64,000 nt of DNA, taken from NCBI RefSeq assembly GCF_900110205.1, contig NZ_FOCV01000027.1:22568-86567 (forward strand). Direction: 5' to 3'. Positions 51,189-61,087 of the stretch are shown piece by piece. The position numbers and the translations under genes are program-made. The notes beneath the pieces were generated by a model, which was not told the origin of the DNA, searched no databases, and saw only the letters and a list, made by a program, of their open reading frames with translations. The stretch's first letter is position 1. Every line of letters starts with the position of its first letter. This DNA is from Rhizobium tibeticum. Its GTDB lineage: Bacteria > Pseudomonadota > Alphaproteobacteria > Rhizobiales > Rhizobiaceae.

Positions 51189-52100
51189 TCAGCGAACTGG
51201 CAGCCACCTCTTAGCGACCCGGCATGCTACTGTATACGCAGGATCAAATACGTTTCCGATGTCATATCGAACGACCTGACCAAGAAGTTGGCTAGCGGCA
51301 ACCTTGGTCAGATTGTAGTCCGTTGACAGCAAATGAAGCATCTCCGTCGTGGCGTGTTGAAGAGCCTGATCCAGCGGCCGCGCGTTGCCAACTGTTATGA
51401 TGTCATCGGCGGTCTCCGCACGCGGCCAAGAAATGCGTTTTCTCTTTTCCACCGACAAGCGCACGGTGACCTCGAACGTCGTCTCCACGCCTGTCCCAAC
51501 AATTTCACCGTCGCCCTGCACGGCGTGGCAGTCACCAAGGAAGAATAACGCTCCCGGGGCGAAGACCGGGAACCATATCGTCGACCGTGGGCCAAACAGG
51601 CGATAGTCCATGTTGCCACCATATTCTCCGCTTGTGGCAGTTGAGATTGCTTGGCCGAGGCTTGGAGCAACACCGAAGCATCCTATCATCGGGTCTAAGG
51701 GCAAAATCAAATTTTGAAGGCCTGCTAGAGGTTCTGACAAGCGGACGGTCCTCTGCTCACGGTCAATCGTCCAGAAGGTCTTTTCCGATCTGGGTAGATC
51801 GCGTGCCACCTCCGGCTCGATCACATTCGCGGCGAGCACACTTCGCGTGAAGCCGGAGTCCCGTGTCGGATTCATCGCCAACAGCTCGACCTTTAGCACG
51901 TCACCTGGTTCCGCGCCTTCGACATAGATTGGACCGTTCATCGGATTGGGGCCGGACGCGCGCTGAACCCCTTCTTCGTCGTATCCGGCAGCATCGATTG
52001 TCCGAGTGATAACGGTGTCGCCATCGGCAATCCGAACGGCGGCCGGCATGGTTCCGATCACGTTATGGTAGGAGGTTGGCGTAAAGCGATGGGTTGCCAT
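51189..52100 (-). CDS. Acetamidase/formamidase-family protein
   Basis: A 303-residue protein of the FmdA_AmdA family. Typical segments are GPIYVEGAEPGDVLKVELLA, LPLDPMIGCFGVAPSLGQAI, SGEYGGNMDYRLFGPRSTIW and FFLGDCHAVQGDGEIVGTGV. Asp, Cys and His in GDCHAVQGDGE are part of the conserved active-site region that binds metal and substrate amide. The family hydrolyses formamide, acetamide or similar small amides to ammonia. It stands alone, with no transporter or regulator next to it. Confidence 0.92.
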   Translation of the reverse strand: MATHRFTPTSYHNVIGTMPAAVRIADGDTVITRTIDAAGYDEEGVQRASGPNPMNGPIYVEGAEPGDVLKVELLAMNPTRDSGFTRSVLAANVIEPEVARDLPRSEKTFWTIDREQRTVRLSEPLAGLQNLILPLDPMIGCFGVAPSLGQAISTATSGEYGGNMDYRLFGPRSTIWFPVFAPGALFFLGDCHAVQGDGEIVGTGVETTFEVTVRLSVEKRKRISWPRAETADDIITVGNARPLDQALQHATTEMLHLLSTDYNLTKVAASQLLGQVVRYDIGNVFDPAYTVACRVAKRWLPVR

Positions 52101-52373
52101 TGTCGATCCGCTGTTTGCCCGGCTCGTCGGGTCTTGTACAGATTCTATCTATGTCCAATCAAAGTCGACCAGCGGAACTCCTTGGTCAACATTCAGCATT
52201 ATCGATCTCCTGGCTCCGTTTTCGGTCCGGGTGGCGTTCCTGCTCAGCTCGTCTGGGAACACGAGGATACTCAACCGGCCGGACCCGCTCGGCGTTGTCT
52301 GGTTCTCGAGGCTACTTTTTGAGCGACCCAGCCCTTACGGCCGTTCACATTCTTCGACGTTATCAGTGTCGGA

Positions 52374-53344
52374 GGGATGAGGGTCTTCACTGGAGTAAAC
52401 CTATACGAGCCGCTGTTCGCGGGAAAGACCGTCATCTCGTTCTTCTACCCCGGCCAGAACGAAGCGCTTCTCGATCGGGTGGCAACCTCTGGCGCGAATG
52501 TGATCGCCATGGACATGGTGCCGCGCATCTCTCGCGCGCAGAAGATGGATGCACTGTCGTCCATGGCCAATATTGCCGGCTACCGAGCGGTTATCGAAGC
52601 GGGCAACAACTTCGGCCGTTTCTTCACCGGCCAGGTTACCGCCGCGGGGTTCCGCCCGCCCGTGTTTTGGTCATCGGAGCCGGGGTGGCCGGACTTGCAG
52701 CAATTGGAACCGCGACCTCCCTCGGTGCCATCACATACGCCTTCGACGTCCGTCCGGAGGTCGCCGAGCAGATCGAGTCGATGGGTGCCGAGTTCGTTTA
52801 CCTGGATTTCGCTGATCAGCAGGATGGCGCTTCGACGGGTGGCTATGCAGCGCCGTCATCACCGGAGTTTCGTCAGAAGCAGCTGGAGAAGTTCCGCGAG
52901 TTCGCGCCCGGTATCGACATCGTCATCGCTACGGCGCTGATCCCCGGCCGCGATGCCCCCAAGCTCTGGCTTGCCGACATGGTGAGATTGATGAAGCCGG
53001 GATCGGTGATCGTCGATCTGGCGGCAGAACGGGGCGGAAACTGCGAACTCACGGTGGCGGACCAGCGCGTGGTGTCCGACAACGGTGTTGTTGTGATCGG
53101 ATATACCGATTTTCCCAGCCGCATGGCCAACCAGGCCTCCACGCTCTACGCGACCAATGTCCGGCACATGATCGCCGACCTGACACCAGGCAAGAATGGA
53201 GTGCTCGTCCACAACATGGAGGACGACGTCATCAGGGGGGCTACCGTTTCCTTCAGGGGCGACGTTTGCACGAGTTTGACTATCTGGAGTGAGATGCTCC
53301 TATTTGGAGGGCTGGTGGGTTTCGCATCCCAAAGCGTACACTAA
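52374..53344 (+). pseudogene. pntA: NAD(P) transhydrogenase alpha subunit (PntA), frameshifted and truncated
   Basis: The first frame reads KTVISFFYPGQNEALLDRVA, PRISRAQKMDALSSMANIAG and NNFGRFFTGQVTAAG. About four bases are missing at 52646-52649, and the next frame continues VPPARVLVIGAGVAGLAAIG, the Rossmann NAD site, to MEDDVIRGATV. Roughly the first 90 residues and the whole C-terminal membrane part are missing; the last 24 codons to the stop are unrelated. No pntB is present. It resembles the Escherichia coli-type PntA. Confidence 0.88.
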
Positions 53345-54048
53345 CCGGAGAACTCCGCGTCGTTCCGGAATTGTGTATTGCGGGATTTGGTTGAGAGACA
53401 CGCGGACGCATGGTCGCGGAGCCGAGATTATGCCGTAGCGATCGAACTTCTTCATCCGCCCCAGGCTTCCGTCGTATCCTCGGCGAGAGGGTGGGGCAAT
53501 ATTAGCCGGTTCTGTAATTGGAGCTAGTTGGACAAAGGTCCCAACAATGGACGCCGGCCGCCGATCGGAGCGGGTTTCATCGATAGCTGCTCTCAGTAGC
53601 CGGGTCGCTCAACCCCGTGCTTGCTGAGGATGTCGGCGATCTGATCGGCCTGATCACGCGTAAGATTATCCAAGGGGAGTCCGTTCAAGTCGAACGGCGG
53701 TTCGGTGCTGGCCAAGCCCAATCGCCTCTCGGTCCCGGCGCACCAGCCCGGCGGAGCGATCGAGCACAAATGGAACAAATGCATCTCGCGGCTGAGCCAT
53801 GTTGCGAAAAATACCAACAACAGGTGGACACAGCAACAGAGAGCGCAACGTCCGCATTGGGTGCCAGTTTTTGCGTTCTTGTCGATCTGGTGGCACGAGG
53901 CGTCCACCTCACCTTACTCGCGGCTCTCACTCGCTGCGATATCGAGATTTCGTCGCCTCCATCAAATTGATGGTGGTGCCCCGCGTTGTGACGTCGCCCT
54001 CTGGAGTGGTAGTTTAGCTAACCGGAATGTTTGGGTGAGGACCTTGCC
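53266..54048. other. Mostly non-coding stretch
   Basis: After the end of PntA similarity, I see no gene I can support. A minus-strand frame ending at 53593 carries FDLNGLPLDNLTRDQADQIA, which might be the tail of a lost gene, but its upstream half (Cys-rich, alternating) is not convincing. Confidence 0.35.
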
Positions 54049-54444
54049 ATGAGAAAGTTTCTATCAAGCTTTGGTGCAATGACGTTCTTACTATCAGGCA
54101 TAAACGCATATGCCGTGGACCTTCCAGCAGGTGCCAAAAAGGTCACGATGGAAGAGTTCAAAGCCTTTGCTGACGGCAAGCACGTGAAGGTCGAGATTTT
54201 CGATCTGGAGAAGCCCGTGACCGCCGATCTGGTATGGAGTTGGAAGAAGGGCACTATCACGGGCAAGGCCAACGTCGACGGCAAAATGATGGACGTGAAG
54301 ACCAAGCTCACCTTCAAGGATGGCAAAGCTTGCTCGAACGGAAAAGGCGAGAAGCCAAGTTGCCACTCCATATATATCGACGGGAACAAGTTTTATGAAG
54401 TTCGCGATGACATGAAGGTGCATGCTGTCTCGACGATCGGGTAA
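54049..54444 (+). CDS. Small exported protein, DUF995-like
   Basis: A 131-residue protein with a signal peptide (residues 5-22, ...GINAYA). Start chosen by GTGAGGACCTTGCC. The mature text DLPAGAKKVTMEEFKAFADG, WSWKKGTITGKANVDGKMMD and CSNGKGEKPSCHSIYIDGNK with two cysteines, ending FYEVRDDMKVHAVS, resembles the DUF995 proteins found mainly in rhizobia. Function unknown; probably a small periplasmic beta-sandwich. Isolated. Confidence 0.75.
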   Translation: MRKFLSSFGAMTFLLSGINAYAVDLPAGAKKVTMEEFKAFADGKHVKVEIFDLEKPVTADLVWSWKKGTITGKANVDGKMMDVKTKLTFKDGKACSNGKGEKPSCHSIYIDGNKFYEVRDDMKVHAVSTIG

Positions 54445-54891
54445 ATCTGCCGGATGAGGTTCGGCGCAGTCGCACTCGCTGCCCGTCGTGGGGGGCGACG
54501 ACCGCTGTGGGCCGATGTGGTTGAAAAACTCCGGAGATGTGAGGCGGCTCAAGTTTGGCGAGAGATCAAGCTATCACCTGCAAAAACAGCGAAGGCGAAC
54601 TGAGCAAGCCTCAGGAAAGCTGGATACCACGGCCCCTCTCTGCGACGAGACGGAACTCCTTAGCACCTGGGGTAACGATGGCTTCAATGGACAAGGTGGA
54701 TTTGACGTGTCGGTGGCGATCAACGGAAGTGGTGTCTTATCGGGTAGGTACCAGCCATCGAGCGATGCGCAGTTCGTAACGCGCCCGGCCACTCATTCCT
54801 TCAGTGTAATTGCAGCGTTTCGTGAATGCTCTATCGTCAAGCGTCGAAGTTGAACCGCCCCGGCTGATCGCAAACTCGAGCAATAATCAGC
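54445..54891. other. Non-coding stretch, no supported gene
   Basis: Several short frames overlap here without ribosome-binding sites or domains. Nothing else stood out. Confidence 0.4.
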
Positions 54892-55341
54892 GTGGTGTTC
54901 ACTCTTGTCGTTGGTTTAGGATCATGGACGCACGTGGCGAGACTGAGACGTAAGACTGTCCTGGATGATTGGATGCGGAGTGCGATACTGCGCAGTCTGA
55001 CACTTGTAGGACCATCAAAGCCCGTCGGATATTTGCCAATCAATACGATCAAACGGTTTCTCGATACGACTCCGAAAGCTCTCGCTGCTGCGGCCGCGAG
55101 GCGCGGGCTTGCCTCGGCGCATTTCACGACACGGAACACTGGTATCCAAAGCGGAGCACTCTACGTCTACGATTGTGACGCGCTGGAAAGGCTCCTCGAC
55201 GAGCAGGCTGAGGCAGTTGCAGCGGCCGGCCTTCCGCTGAACGCAGATATGTTTGTGGCACACATCGCTGCCGTGTTCTACGACACGGGTCATCCGGCGC
55301 ACCGGATTATCGCAGCCGCGTTCGGCGAGTGTGCCCCTTGA
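54892..55341 (+). CDS. Conserved hypothetical protein
   Basis: Up to 149 residues from a GTG start; an ATG at 54973 would give 122. The text VGYLPINTIKRFLDTTPKAL, AAARRGLASAHFTTRNTGIQ and ALYVYDCDALERLLDEQAEA, followed by ADMFVAHIAAVFYDTGHPAH, has the rhythm of a conserved cytoplasmic protein with a wHTH-like first half. I recall similar rhizobial orphans but no named family. The neighbourhood gives no clue. Confidence 0.6.
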   Translation: MVFTLVVGLGSWTHVARLRRKTVLDDWMRSAILRSLTLVGPSKPVGYLPINTIKRFLDTTPKALAAAAARRGLASAHFTTRNTGIQSGALYVYDCDALERLLDEQAEAVAAAGLPLNADMFVAHIAAVFYDTGHPAHRIIAAAFGECAP

Positions 55342-56385
55342 GTCAGGTTGAAGCAGACATCGGCAATCGTGCGATCACAGCCACTCATGATGCTTTTGAG
55401 ATTGGTGGCGTTTCGGATGGACCGTTGCGGCACCTCGAAAATGCGTCCCTGCGACACCGGACACTCCGGCGTCTTGAAGAGGCCTTGGCACGGAAATCGC
55501 ATCTAGCGTGCTTTCTCGTCCCGTCAGGTCCAGCGGGCTACATGGCCTCGCCATCAGATTGGCTGCCGCTGGCATCATGTTTTGTGTGGTTGGGTTGATC
55601 TTTGTGTTTCTGATTTGCCTATGCCTGATGCCCTTTGGAGCTAGGCGACCTTCCTAGCGGCGGCCAAGCCTACGCCAGCCGACGAGGGTACATTTCATTC
55701 TGCCTTCGGGTGCAAATCGATGCTCAGATTTTGAAAGCGCATCAAATTCTTGAAAGCCAGACCGATCGTGAAACGCTACGGCTTGGCGGCTTCCTGAATT
55801 TCGTAATAAGCGAGCCCCGTTTGGTGACAGGTACACGCTGGCCGTCGTCTCTGCATTAGAACCGGAGACGGCGCTCAGGCGACGATAACTCTTGAGCCAT
55901 CCTCGGGATAGCATCAGCACTCCTGGAATCTTATGGCGCTTGCTTCACAAAGCCGCTTTTTTGCGCTTCGAAGCGAAGGGACAATCCTATCGGCACAACT
56001 TGCTCCGAGCACCGGTCACCAGCGACGAATCAAAGGAGCGCTTTCATCAGTTACCTATGTCTTCGGTATGGACATTGGGGAAATCTCGCGTTTGGCATCA
56101 GCGTAAAATCAGATTGATTGTTTTTGCTGGATATTTCGGAGTGGCCGGCGACCGTCCTGTGAAGCCAGCTTGGCATCGACGTGAAACCTCGCGGGTCAGC
56201 TTGGCATGAATGCGAAATCAGTAAAACGTCATCGTTCGACTGATTCTTTACCTCTGAATGGTGTCCGCGGCTTTCTAGATCGCGGAACCAGCAATACAGC
56301 ACGCTGTCCGAAATTGTTGAGCCAGCGGGCAACATGGTTATCTATTTCGGCGATAGTCGGGTTCCGGAATATTTCCCTGCACGGT
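55342..56385. other. About 1 kb without a supported gene
   Basis: Frames on both strands are short and featureless. The right half contains three related 20-bp units, listed separately, that may mark an old mobile-element end. Confidence 0.45.
56091..56219. repeat. Three degenerate 20-bp direct repeats
   Basis: TTTGGCATCAGCGTAAAATC (56091-56110), CTTGGCATCGACGTGAAACC (56169-56188) and CTTGGCATGAATGCGAAATC (56200-56219) share a YTTGGCAT-N4-GYRAAAYC pattern. Clusters of imperfect repeats like this occur at IS21-family ends, which is my tentative reading. Confidence 0.5.
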
Positions 56386-57534
56386 TCACCGTGACGATCC
56401 AAGCCACCGAACAATTGCGTAGGCAGGCATTGGCCGGTGAAGTCCTTTCAGGTGTAAATCGCCGACAGGAACAGCCTCGATCAACGATTCCACGGCTGCA
56501 AAAACGCGTTGACTGACGAGTATCTGACGGGACTTGGCTTCCTCGCACAATCGAGCCGCGTGATTCGTGACGGTGCCGATGACAGCATAGTCCGAGCGCT
56601 GGTCGAAGCCGATCCGACCGATGGTCGCATGACCTCGCGCAATGCCGATGCCGAAGCCAAGCACATAGTCCCGTTTGCGCCACCGCTCTGAATGCTCATC
56701 GATGGCATCACGCATCGCTGTGGCCATCGAGACTGCCCGCTCAGTGTGGTCAGCACAGGGCAGCGGATCGTTGAAGAAAACAACGACGCCGTCGCCGACA
56801 AAGCGCTCCAAAGTTCCCTCGTGCCGGACGATTTGGTTGCCAAGACATGCATGATACTCTCGAAGGACAGTCATAACCTCTTCCGGCTCTGCGGTCTCGG
56901 AGAAGGCCGTGAAGCCGCGCAGATCGCAGAAAACGACCGTCACTTCGCGGCGGTGACTTTGGAGAAGCGCGTCGCCATTCTCGGCCGCAACAATGAGATC
57001 GGCGACCTGAGCGGGCAAAAACCGCCTGAGCCGAGCCATCCGCTCGATCGCGGTGACCTGCTCCGCCACTTTCTGTTCGAGGGATCGATTCCATACTGCT
57101 AACCGTGCAGCCTGGTCCTGAAGGCTCCGCGTTTGCTCTTCGACAGTGTCGTGAAGGGTCTTCTGCCGTAGCATTGAACGGACGCGCGCCAGCAGCGCCC
57201 GATGCTCGAACGGCTTGGTCAGATAGTCATCAGCTCCCGCGTCCAGTCCCTCGACGACATCACGCGTGTCGGCTTTTGCCGTTACGAGGATGATAGGAAT
57301 CGATCGAAGCGAAACGTCCTGCTTGAGCAGGCGCACGAGGCTGATACCGTCGAGCTTCGGCATCATGACGTCGAGAAGGATGAGATCAGGCTTAAGGTCG
57401 TGTACCTTGGCGAGGCCCTCTTCACCGTCTGCGGCGGTGGCCACTTCGTAGCCACACGCCTTGAGGCGCATCTGCAGGATTTCGAGATTTTCCGGCGTGT
57501 CGTCGACGGCGAGAATGAGGGGTGGATCGTGCAT
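56386..57534 (-). CDS. Response regulator with class III nucleotide cyclase output
   Basis: A 382-residue protein. The start at MHDPPLILAVDDTPEN is set by GAGGGAAGCCACACA. Residues 1-125 form a receiver (acidic pair D11-D12, phosphoacceptor Asp55 in LLDVMMPKLDG, Lys in DDYLTKPFEH). A coiled coil (VEEQTRSLQDQAARLAVWNR) leads to a class III cyclase: VTVVFCDLRGFTAFSETAEP, LERFVGDGVVVFFNDPLPCA and YAVIGTVTNHAARLCEEAKS. Phosphorylation should control cAMP or cGMP synthesis. It is the last gene of the five-gene signalling operon. Confidence 0.94.
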   Translation of the reverse strand: MHDPPLILAVDDTPENLEILQMRLKACGYEVATAADGEEGLAKVHDLKPDLILLDVMMPKLDGISLVRLLKQDVSLRSIPIILVTAKADTRDVVEGLDAGADDYLTKPFEHRALLARVRSMLRQKTLHDTVEEQTRSLQDQAARLAVWNRSLEQKVAEQVTAIERMARLRRFLPAQVADLIVAAENGDALLQSHRREVTVVFCDLRGFTAFSETAEPEEVMTVLREYHACLGNQIVRHEGTLERFVGDGVVVFFNDPLPCADHTERAVSMATAMRDAIDEHSERWRKRDYVLGFGIGIARGHATIGRIGFDQRSDYAVIGTVTNHAARLCEEAKSRQILVSQRVFAAVESLIEAVPVGDLHLKGLHRPMPAYAIVRWLGSSR

Positions 57535-57547
57535 TGTGTGGCTTCCC

Positions 57548-57913
57548 TCAGGACAGGAATTCCCGGATCTTTGCCAGAAGCTGGCGCGGGCTGAACGGCT
57601 TGGTGACGTATCCGTCACATCCCGCAGCCAGGGCTTTCGCCTCATCACCCGACAATGCGTAGGAGGTGACGGCAATGATCGGTATGTGCCGGAGTGCCGG
57701 ATTGGACTTGATGTGGCGAGTCGCTTCGTACCCGTCCATTACGGGCAGTTGGATGTCCATAAGGATCAAGTCCGGCTTCTGCGCCGCCGCCGCCGTCACG
57801 CCGGCGACACCATCCGCGGCCTCGATCAATTCGTATTCAGTGGTAGCGATGAGGTCTCGCACGATCTGTCTGTTGTCTTCGGTGTCTTCCACCATCAGAA
57901 TCCTTTTGCTCAT
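57548..57913 (-). CDS. Single-domain CheY/DivK-like response regulator
   Basis: A 121-residue receiver: acidic residues in MVEDTEDN, phosphoacceptor Asp53 in LMDIQLPVMDGYEATRHI, Thr in IIAVTSYALSGDEAKAL and Lys in DGYVTKPFSPRQ. There is no output domain. Its start overlaps the stop of the histidine kinase gene in ATGA; the receiver-cyclase gene follows 13 bases later. It is probably a phosphate shuttle or sink between kinase and cyclase, or a DivK-like adaptor. Confidence 0.94.
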   Translation of the reverse strand: MSKRILMVEDTEDNRQIVRDLIATTEYELIEAADGVAGVTAAAAQKPDLILMDIQLPVMDGYEATRHIKSNPALRHIPIIAVTSYALSGDEAKALAAGCDGYVTKPFSPRQLLAKIREFLS

Positions 57914-60516
57914 GCCGCTTCAGAGCGCTCCTCTGCATCGATTGGTATCGTCATGCGGAATGTCGCACCGGCACCGGGCGCTGACTCCACGGTGATTGTT
58001 CCGCCGTGCATTTCGACAAAGCGTTTCGAGATTGCCAGACCGAGACCCGTTCCGCCCTTTTGCCTGGTGCTGCTGTTGTCAACCTGCTGGAATTCCTCAA
58101 AGATGAGAGTTTGGTCTTCTGGCGCGATACCTGGCCCAGTGTCCCGCACGGCGATCTCGAAGTGGCCATCGGTTGCCCCGGCCAGAATGTCGACGGAGCC
58201 CGCTTCGGTGAACTTGATAGCATTGCCGGCAATATTCAGCAGGACCTGGGTCAGACGGCGCTCGTCACCGCGGCCCGTGGGAAGATTCTCTGCGACTGAC
58301 GTGGTGAACGCGAGGCCTTTCTCCCGCGCTAGCGGTTCGACAGCGGCGGCCACGGTTCGTACGATCTGCCCAAGGGAATAGTCGTCCAGCGCCAGTGTTA
58401 ACTGCCCGGCCTCGATCTTCGAAAGATCGAGCACGTCGTTGATGAGGCCTAATAGGTGCCGGCCGTTGGCCTGCACCCGCGCCACTGTCGCCCTTGCCCT
58501 GTCCGGAAGCTCACCGTAAATGCCGTCAACCAGCAGCTCCGTGAAGCCCAGAACCGAATTAAGCGGTGTCCTCAGTTCGTGGCTCATGTTCGCGAGGAAC
58601 TGAGACTTATGGCGGCTCGCCGCCTCTAGCTCTCGACCTTTATCCTCTATCTCGCGGAACAGCTTGGCGTTCTGAATGGCTAGGACCGACTGTGCGGCAA
58701 AGGTTTCCATCAGGTGGACAACCTTTTCGTCGAATTCTCCGGGTTCACGGCGCCTGACGACGAGAGCGCCAACAATCTTGTCCGGCCTGAGCAATGGCAC
58801 AATCAGCACGCCGCGATATCCGGCTTCGCGGATGATTTTCTGAGTGGGGGTTTCTTCGCCGAGTTCGGGAACCTGCACAGGCTCGCGGCGCCGTGCTGCG
58901 TCACCGATCCCCGGATCCTTCAACCCAATGGTCTGCCCAGAGATGGCGGCAACCAGCTCCTCGCTCATCCCATAAGTTGCACGCGGGCGGAATTGTTGCC
59001 TGCTGCTACTGAACACATAGATGGTGCCCGCATCCGTGTCGGATAGGTGCACGGCTTTCGCTACGATTGTCTGCAGCACCGTGTCGAGATCAAGCGTCGA
59101 ATTGACCGCCTTGGTGACTTCTCCGAGCGCCTCCAACTCGGCGACAGAACGTGCGAGTTCGGCTGTGCGCGCTTGGACCTCCTGGAACAGACGCACGTTC
59201 TCAATCGCGATCACCGCTTGGTCGGCGAAGGTGGTGAGCAGTTCAATCTGCTTGCGGTTGAAGGGCCGAACCTCGACCCGGCGGATCGTCAGAGTTCCGA
59301 TGGCTTCTTCTTCCCGCAGGAGCGGGGCGGCGAGGGTGGTCCGATGGCCAAGCCGCATCGCCATTTCTCGGCCCGCAGGGAAATCATCGCCCCTGGCGGT
59401 GAGGTCGTCTACATGCACGGTCTGCCCGTCGACAAAGGCGCGACCGGACACCCAGTCGCGACTGATCGGCCAGTTGGCGAAGTCGATCGGGATTGAACCA
59501 TAATGCGCTCTCCATGCCAGTGACTCACCGTCTTTAAGAAGTATGGCCGCGTCGTAGGCGTCGCAGAGCTTTGCCGCGCTCTCGGCAACGGCATTCAGGA
59601 CGGGCTGAATGTCCGTCGGGGAGGCAGCGATGGTGCGCAGGATTCCGCTAGTTGCCATCTGCTGCTCAAGCGATTCAGTCAGCTCTCGGTTGCGGCTTTC
59701 AATTTCCTGGTACAGGTGCCCGAGCTGGGCAGAGGTCTGGTTGACATTGTCGGCGAGCACTCCAAGCTCGTCCCGATTGCCGATCGCGACCTGCTGGGCA
59801 AAGTCGCCGGCGGCTATCTGACGCAGACGCGTTTCGATCTTCTTGACCGGCTCTATCAACGACCAGGAGATGACGTAGCCGAGACCCAGTGCCAACAGAA
59901 TACTGCCCAGAATAAAGGAGACCACGACCAGCCGCGAGGTTTTGTAGGCTCCTTCCGTCGCATCGATGGATGTCACCATGTCGGCCTCGGCCATATTGAC
60001 GAGCTGGTTCGTCAGCCGTTCGAGCCGATCGGCCGACGGCATGATCTGGTCGACTTGAACTTTGCGCGCTTCGTCTGTGCGGCCGGTGCGAATGAGCTCC
60101 GCGACACGCGTTACGCCAGCCGTAAACCGGTCATACTCCACCCGGACCTCGCCGAGCAGTTCCACTTCACTTTCGGTGACGAACGCCATGCGGTCGAGGT
60201 CGTATCCGAACTGGCTGAGCTGGCGCAGCGCTGCATCCAGCATCCTTTTGTCTTGCAGCAAAAGTGCGGTCGCGATGCTGTAGAGTTGGTTCGTTGTGTC
60301 GTGCTGGACTTGGCGATAGGCTGCAATCCTGCGCTGCAACTTGATTAGCTCGGTCGTCTGGTCGTTGACCCCGCTCAACACGCGCAATTCGACTCCCCCG
60401 AGCACGATCAGCATTCCGACGATCGACAGGAATGCGACCAAAAGCTTTGTTTGGACGCGCGCCGGCAACTGCGCCACGCAGCCGACGAGCCAACTCGCGA
60501 CGTTACCGGGATTCAT
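57910..60516 (-). CDS. Sensor histidine kinase with HAMP and two GAF domains
   Basis: An 868-residue inner-membrane kinase. TM1 lies at about residues 24-44 (LLVAFLSIVGMLIVLGGVEL) and TM2 at 195-218, with a helical periplasmic sensor between them. HAMP follows, then GAF1 (about 303-441) and GAF2 (about 471-618). HisKA has FLANMSHELRTPLNSVLGFT with the phospho-His at about 646; the ATPase has LLNIAGNAIKFTEAG, DTGPGIAPEDQ and GGTGLGLAISKRF. There is no attached receiver. The start overlaps the SCO gene's end by 14 bases, so synthesis is coupled to the periplasmic proteins upstream. Confidence 0.95.
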   Translation of the reverse strand: MNPGNVASWLVGCVAQLPARVQTKLLVAFLSIVGMLIVLGGVELRVLSGVNDQTTELIKLQRRIAAYRQVQHDTTNQLYSIATALLLQDKRMLDAALRQLSQFGYDLDRMAFVTESEVELLGEVRVEYDRFTAGVTRVAELIRTGRTDEARKVQVDQIMPSADRLERLTNQLVNMAEADMVTSIDATEGAYKTSRLVVVSFILGSILLALGLGYVISWSLIEPVKKIETRLRQIAAGDFAQQVAIGNRDELGVLADNVNQTSAQLGHLYQEIESRNRELTESLEQQMATSGILRTIAASPTDIQPVLNAVAESAAKLCDAYDAAILLKDGESLAWRAHYGSIPIDFANWPISRDWVSGRAFVDGQTVHVDDLTARGDDFPAGREMAMRLGHRTTLAAPLLREEEAIGTLTIRRVEVRPFNRKQIELLTTFADQAVIAIENVRLFQEVQARTAELARSVAELEALGEVTKAVNSTLDLDTVLQTIVAKAVHLSDTDAGTIYVFSSSRQQFRPRATYGMSEELVAAISGQTIGLKDPGIGDAARRREPVQVPELGEETPTQKIIREAGYRGVLIVPLLRPDKIVGALVVRRREPGEFDEKVVHLMETFAAQSVLAIQNAKLFREIEDKGRELEAASRHKSQFLANMSHELRTPLNSVLGFTELLVDGIYGELPDRARATVARVQANGRHLLGLINDVLDLSKIEAGQLTLALDDYSLGQIVRTVAAAVEPLAREKGLAFTTSVAENLPTGRGDERRLTQVLLNIAGNAIKFTEAGSVDILAGATDGHFEIAVRDTGPGIAPEDQTLIFEEFQQVDNSSTRQKGGTGLGLAISKRFVEMHGGTITVESAPGAGATFRMTIPIDAEERSEAA

Positions 60517-61087
60517 CCACGAGGTTGAGAAGATCACTTCGGAACTCCTCCGGATCAAAGCTGGCGCCCATATACTGCACGCGCAAGCTGCCGTTGCGGT
60601 CCACGAGAGACGTCAGCAGAGTATGGTCGACGTCGCCGTTCGCTGTCTTCATCGCAATGATGCCATACTTCCGACCGATCTCATGGACCGTTGCCGGATC
60701 GCCGGTAAGAAACACCCAGCCCTTCACATCGGCATCGAAATTCTTTGCGTACTGCTTCAGCACTTCGGGCGTATCCCGCTCCGGGTCTACGGTGATCGAA
60801 ACGAAATTGATCTGTGACCCGAACACCGGGCCCAGGGCATCCTTTACACGCGCCATGTTGTCGGTCAGCATCGGGCAGATATCGGTACAGGAAGCAAAGA
60901 TGAACGCAATGGCGACCACTTTCCCGCGAAATTCGCGGAGTGAGACAGGTACCCCCCTCTGTGATGTCAGCGTAAAGTCTGCCGCCGCTCCGATAGTCGG
61001 CAAGCGCTGATCGTGCGATGCATGATGCGCCTGCCCTGGTCCGGCTAGCAAAATCAACATCACAATCTGCGCCGGCCACCTGCTCAT
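60503..61087 (-). CDS. SCO1/SenC-family copper protein
   Basis: A 194-residue protein starting in an ATGA overlap with the binding-protein gene. A signal peptide (AQIVMLILLAGPGQAHHA) is followed by a thioredoxin-like fold. The copper site C-T-D-I-C-P lies in AFIFASCTDICPMLTDNMAR, and the distal His in DVDHTLLTSLVDRNG. SCO proteins deliver copper to cytochrome oxidase or act as redox sensors. Without cox genes here, and with a histidine kinase next to it, a redox or copper sensing role in the relay is plausible. Confidence 0.93.
   Translation of the reverse strand: MSRWPAQIVMLILLAGPGQAHHASHDQRLPTIGAAADFTLTSQRGVPVSLREFRGKVVAIAFIFASCTDICPMLTDNMARVKDALGPVFGSQINFVSITVDPERDTPEVLKQYAKNFDADVKGWVFLTGDPATVHEIGRKYGIIAMKTANGDVDHTLLTSLVDRNGSLRVQYMGASFDPEEFRSDLLNLVDESR

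Noticed and set aside
53593..53907. A 104-codon minus-strand frame ending in LTRDQADQIADILSKHG
   Set aside because: The last 40 residues could be a gene tail, but the first 60 are Cys-rich and unstructured and there is no ribosome-binding site.
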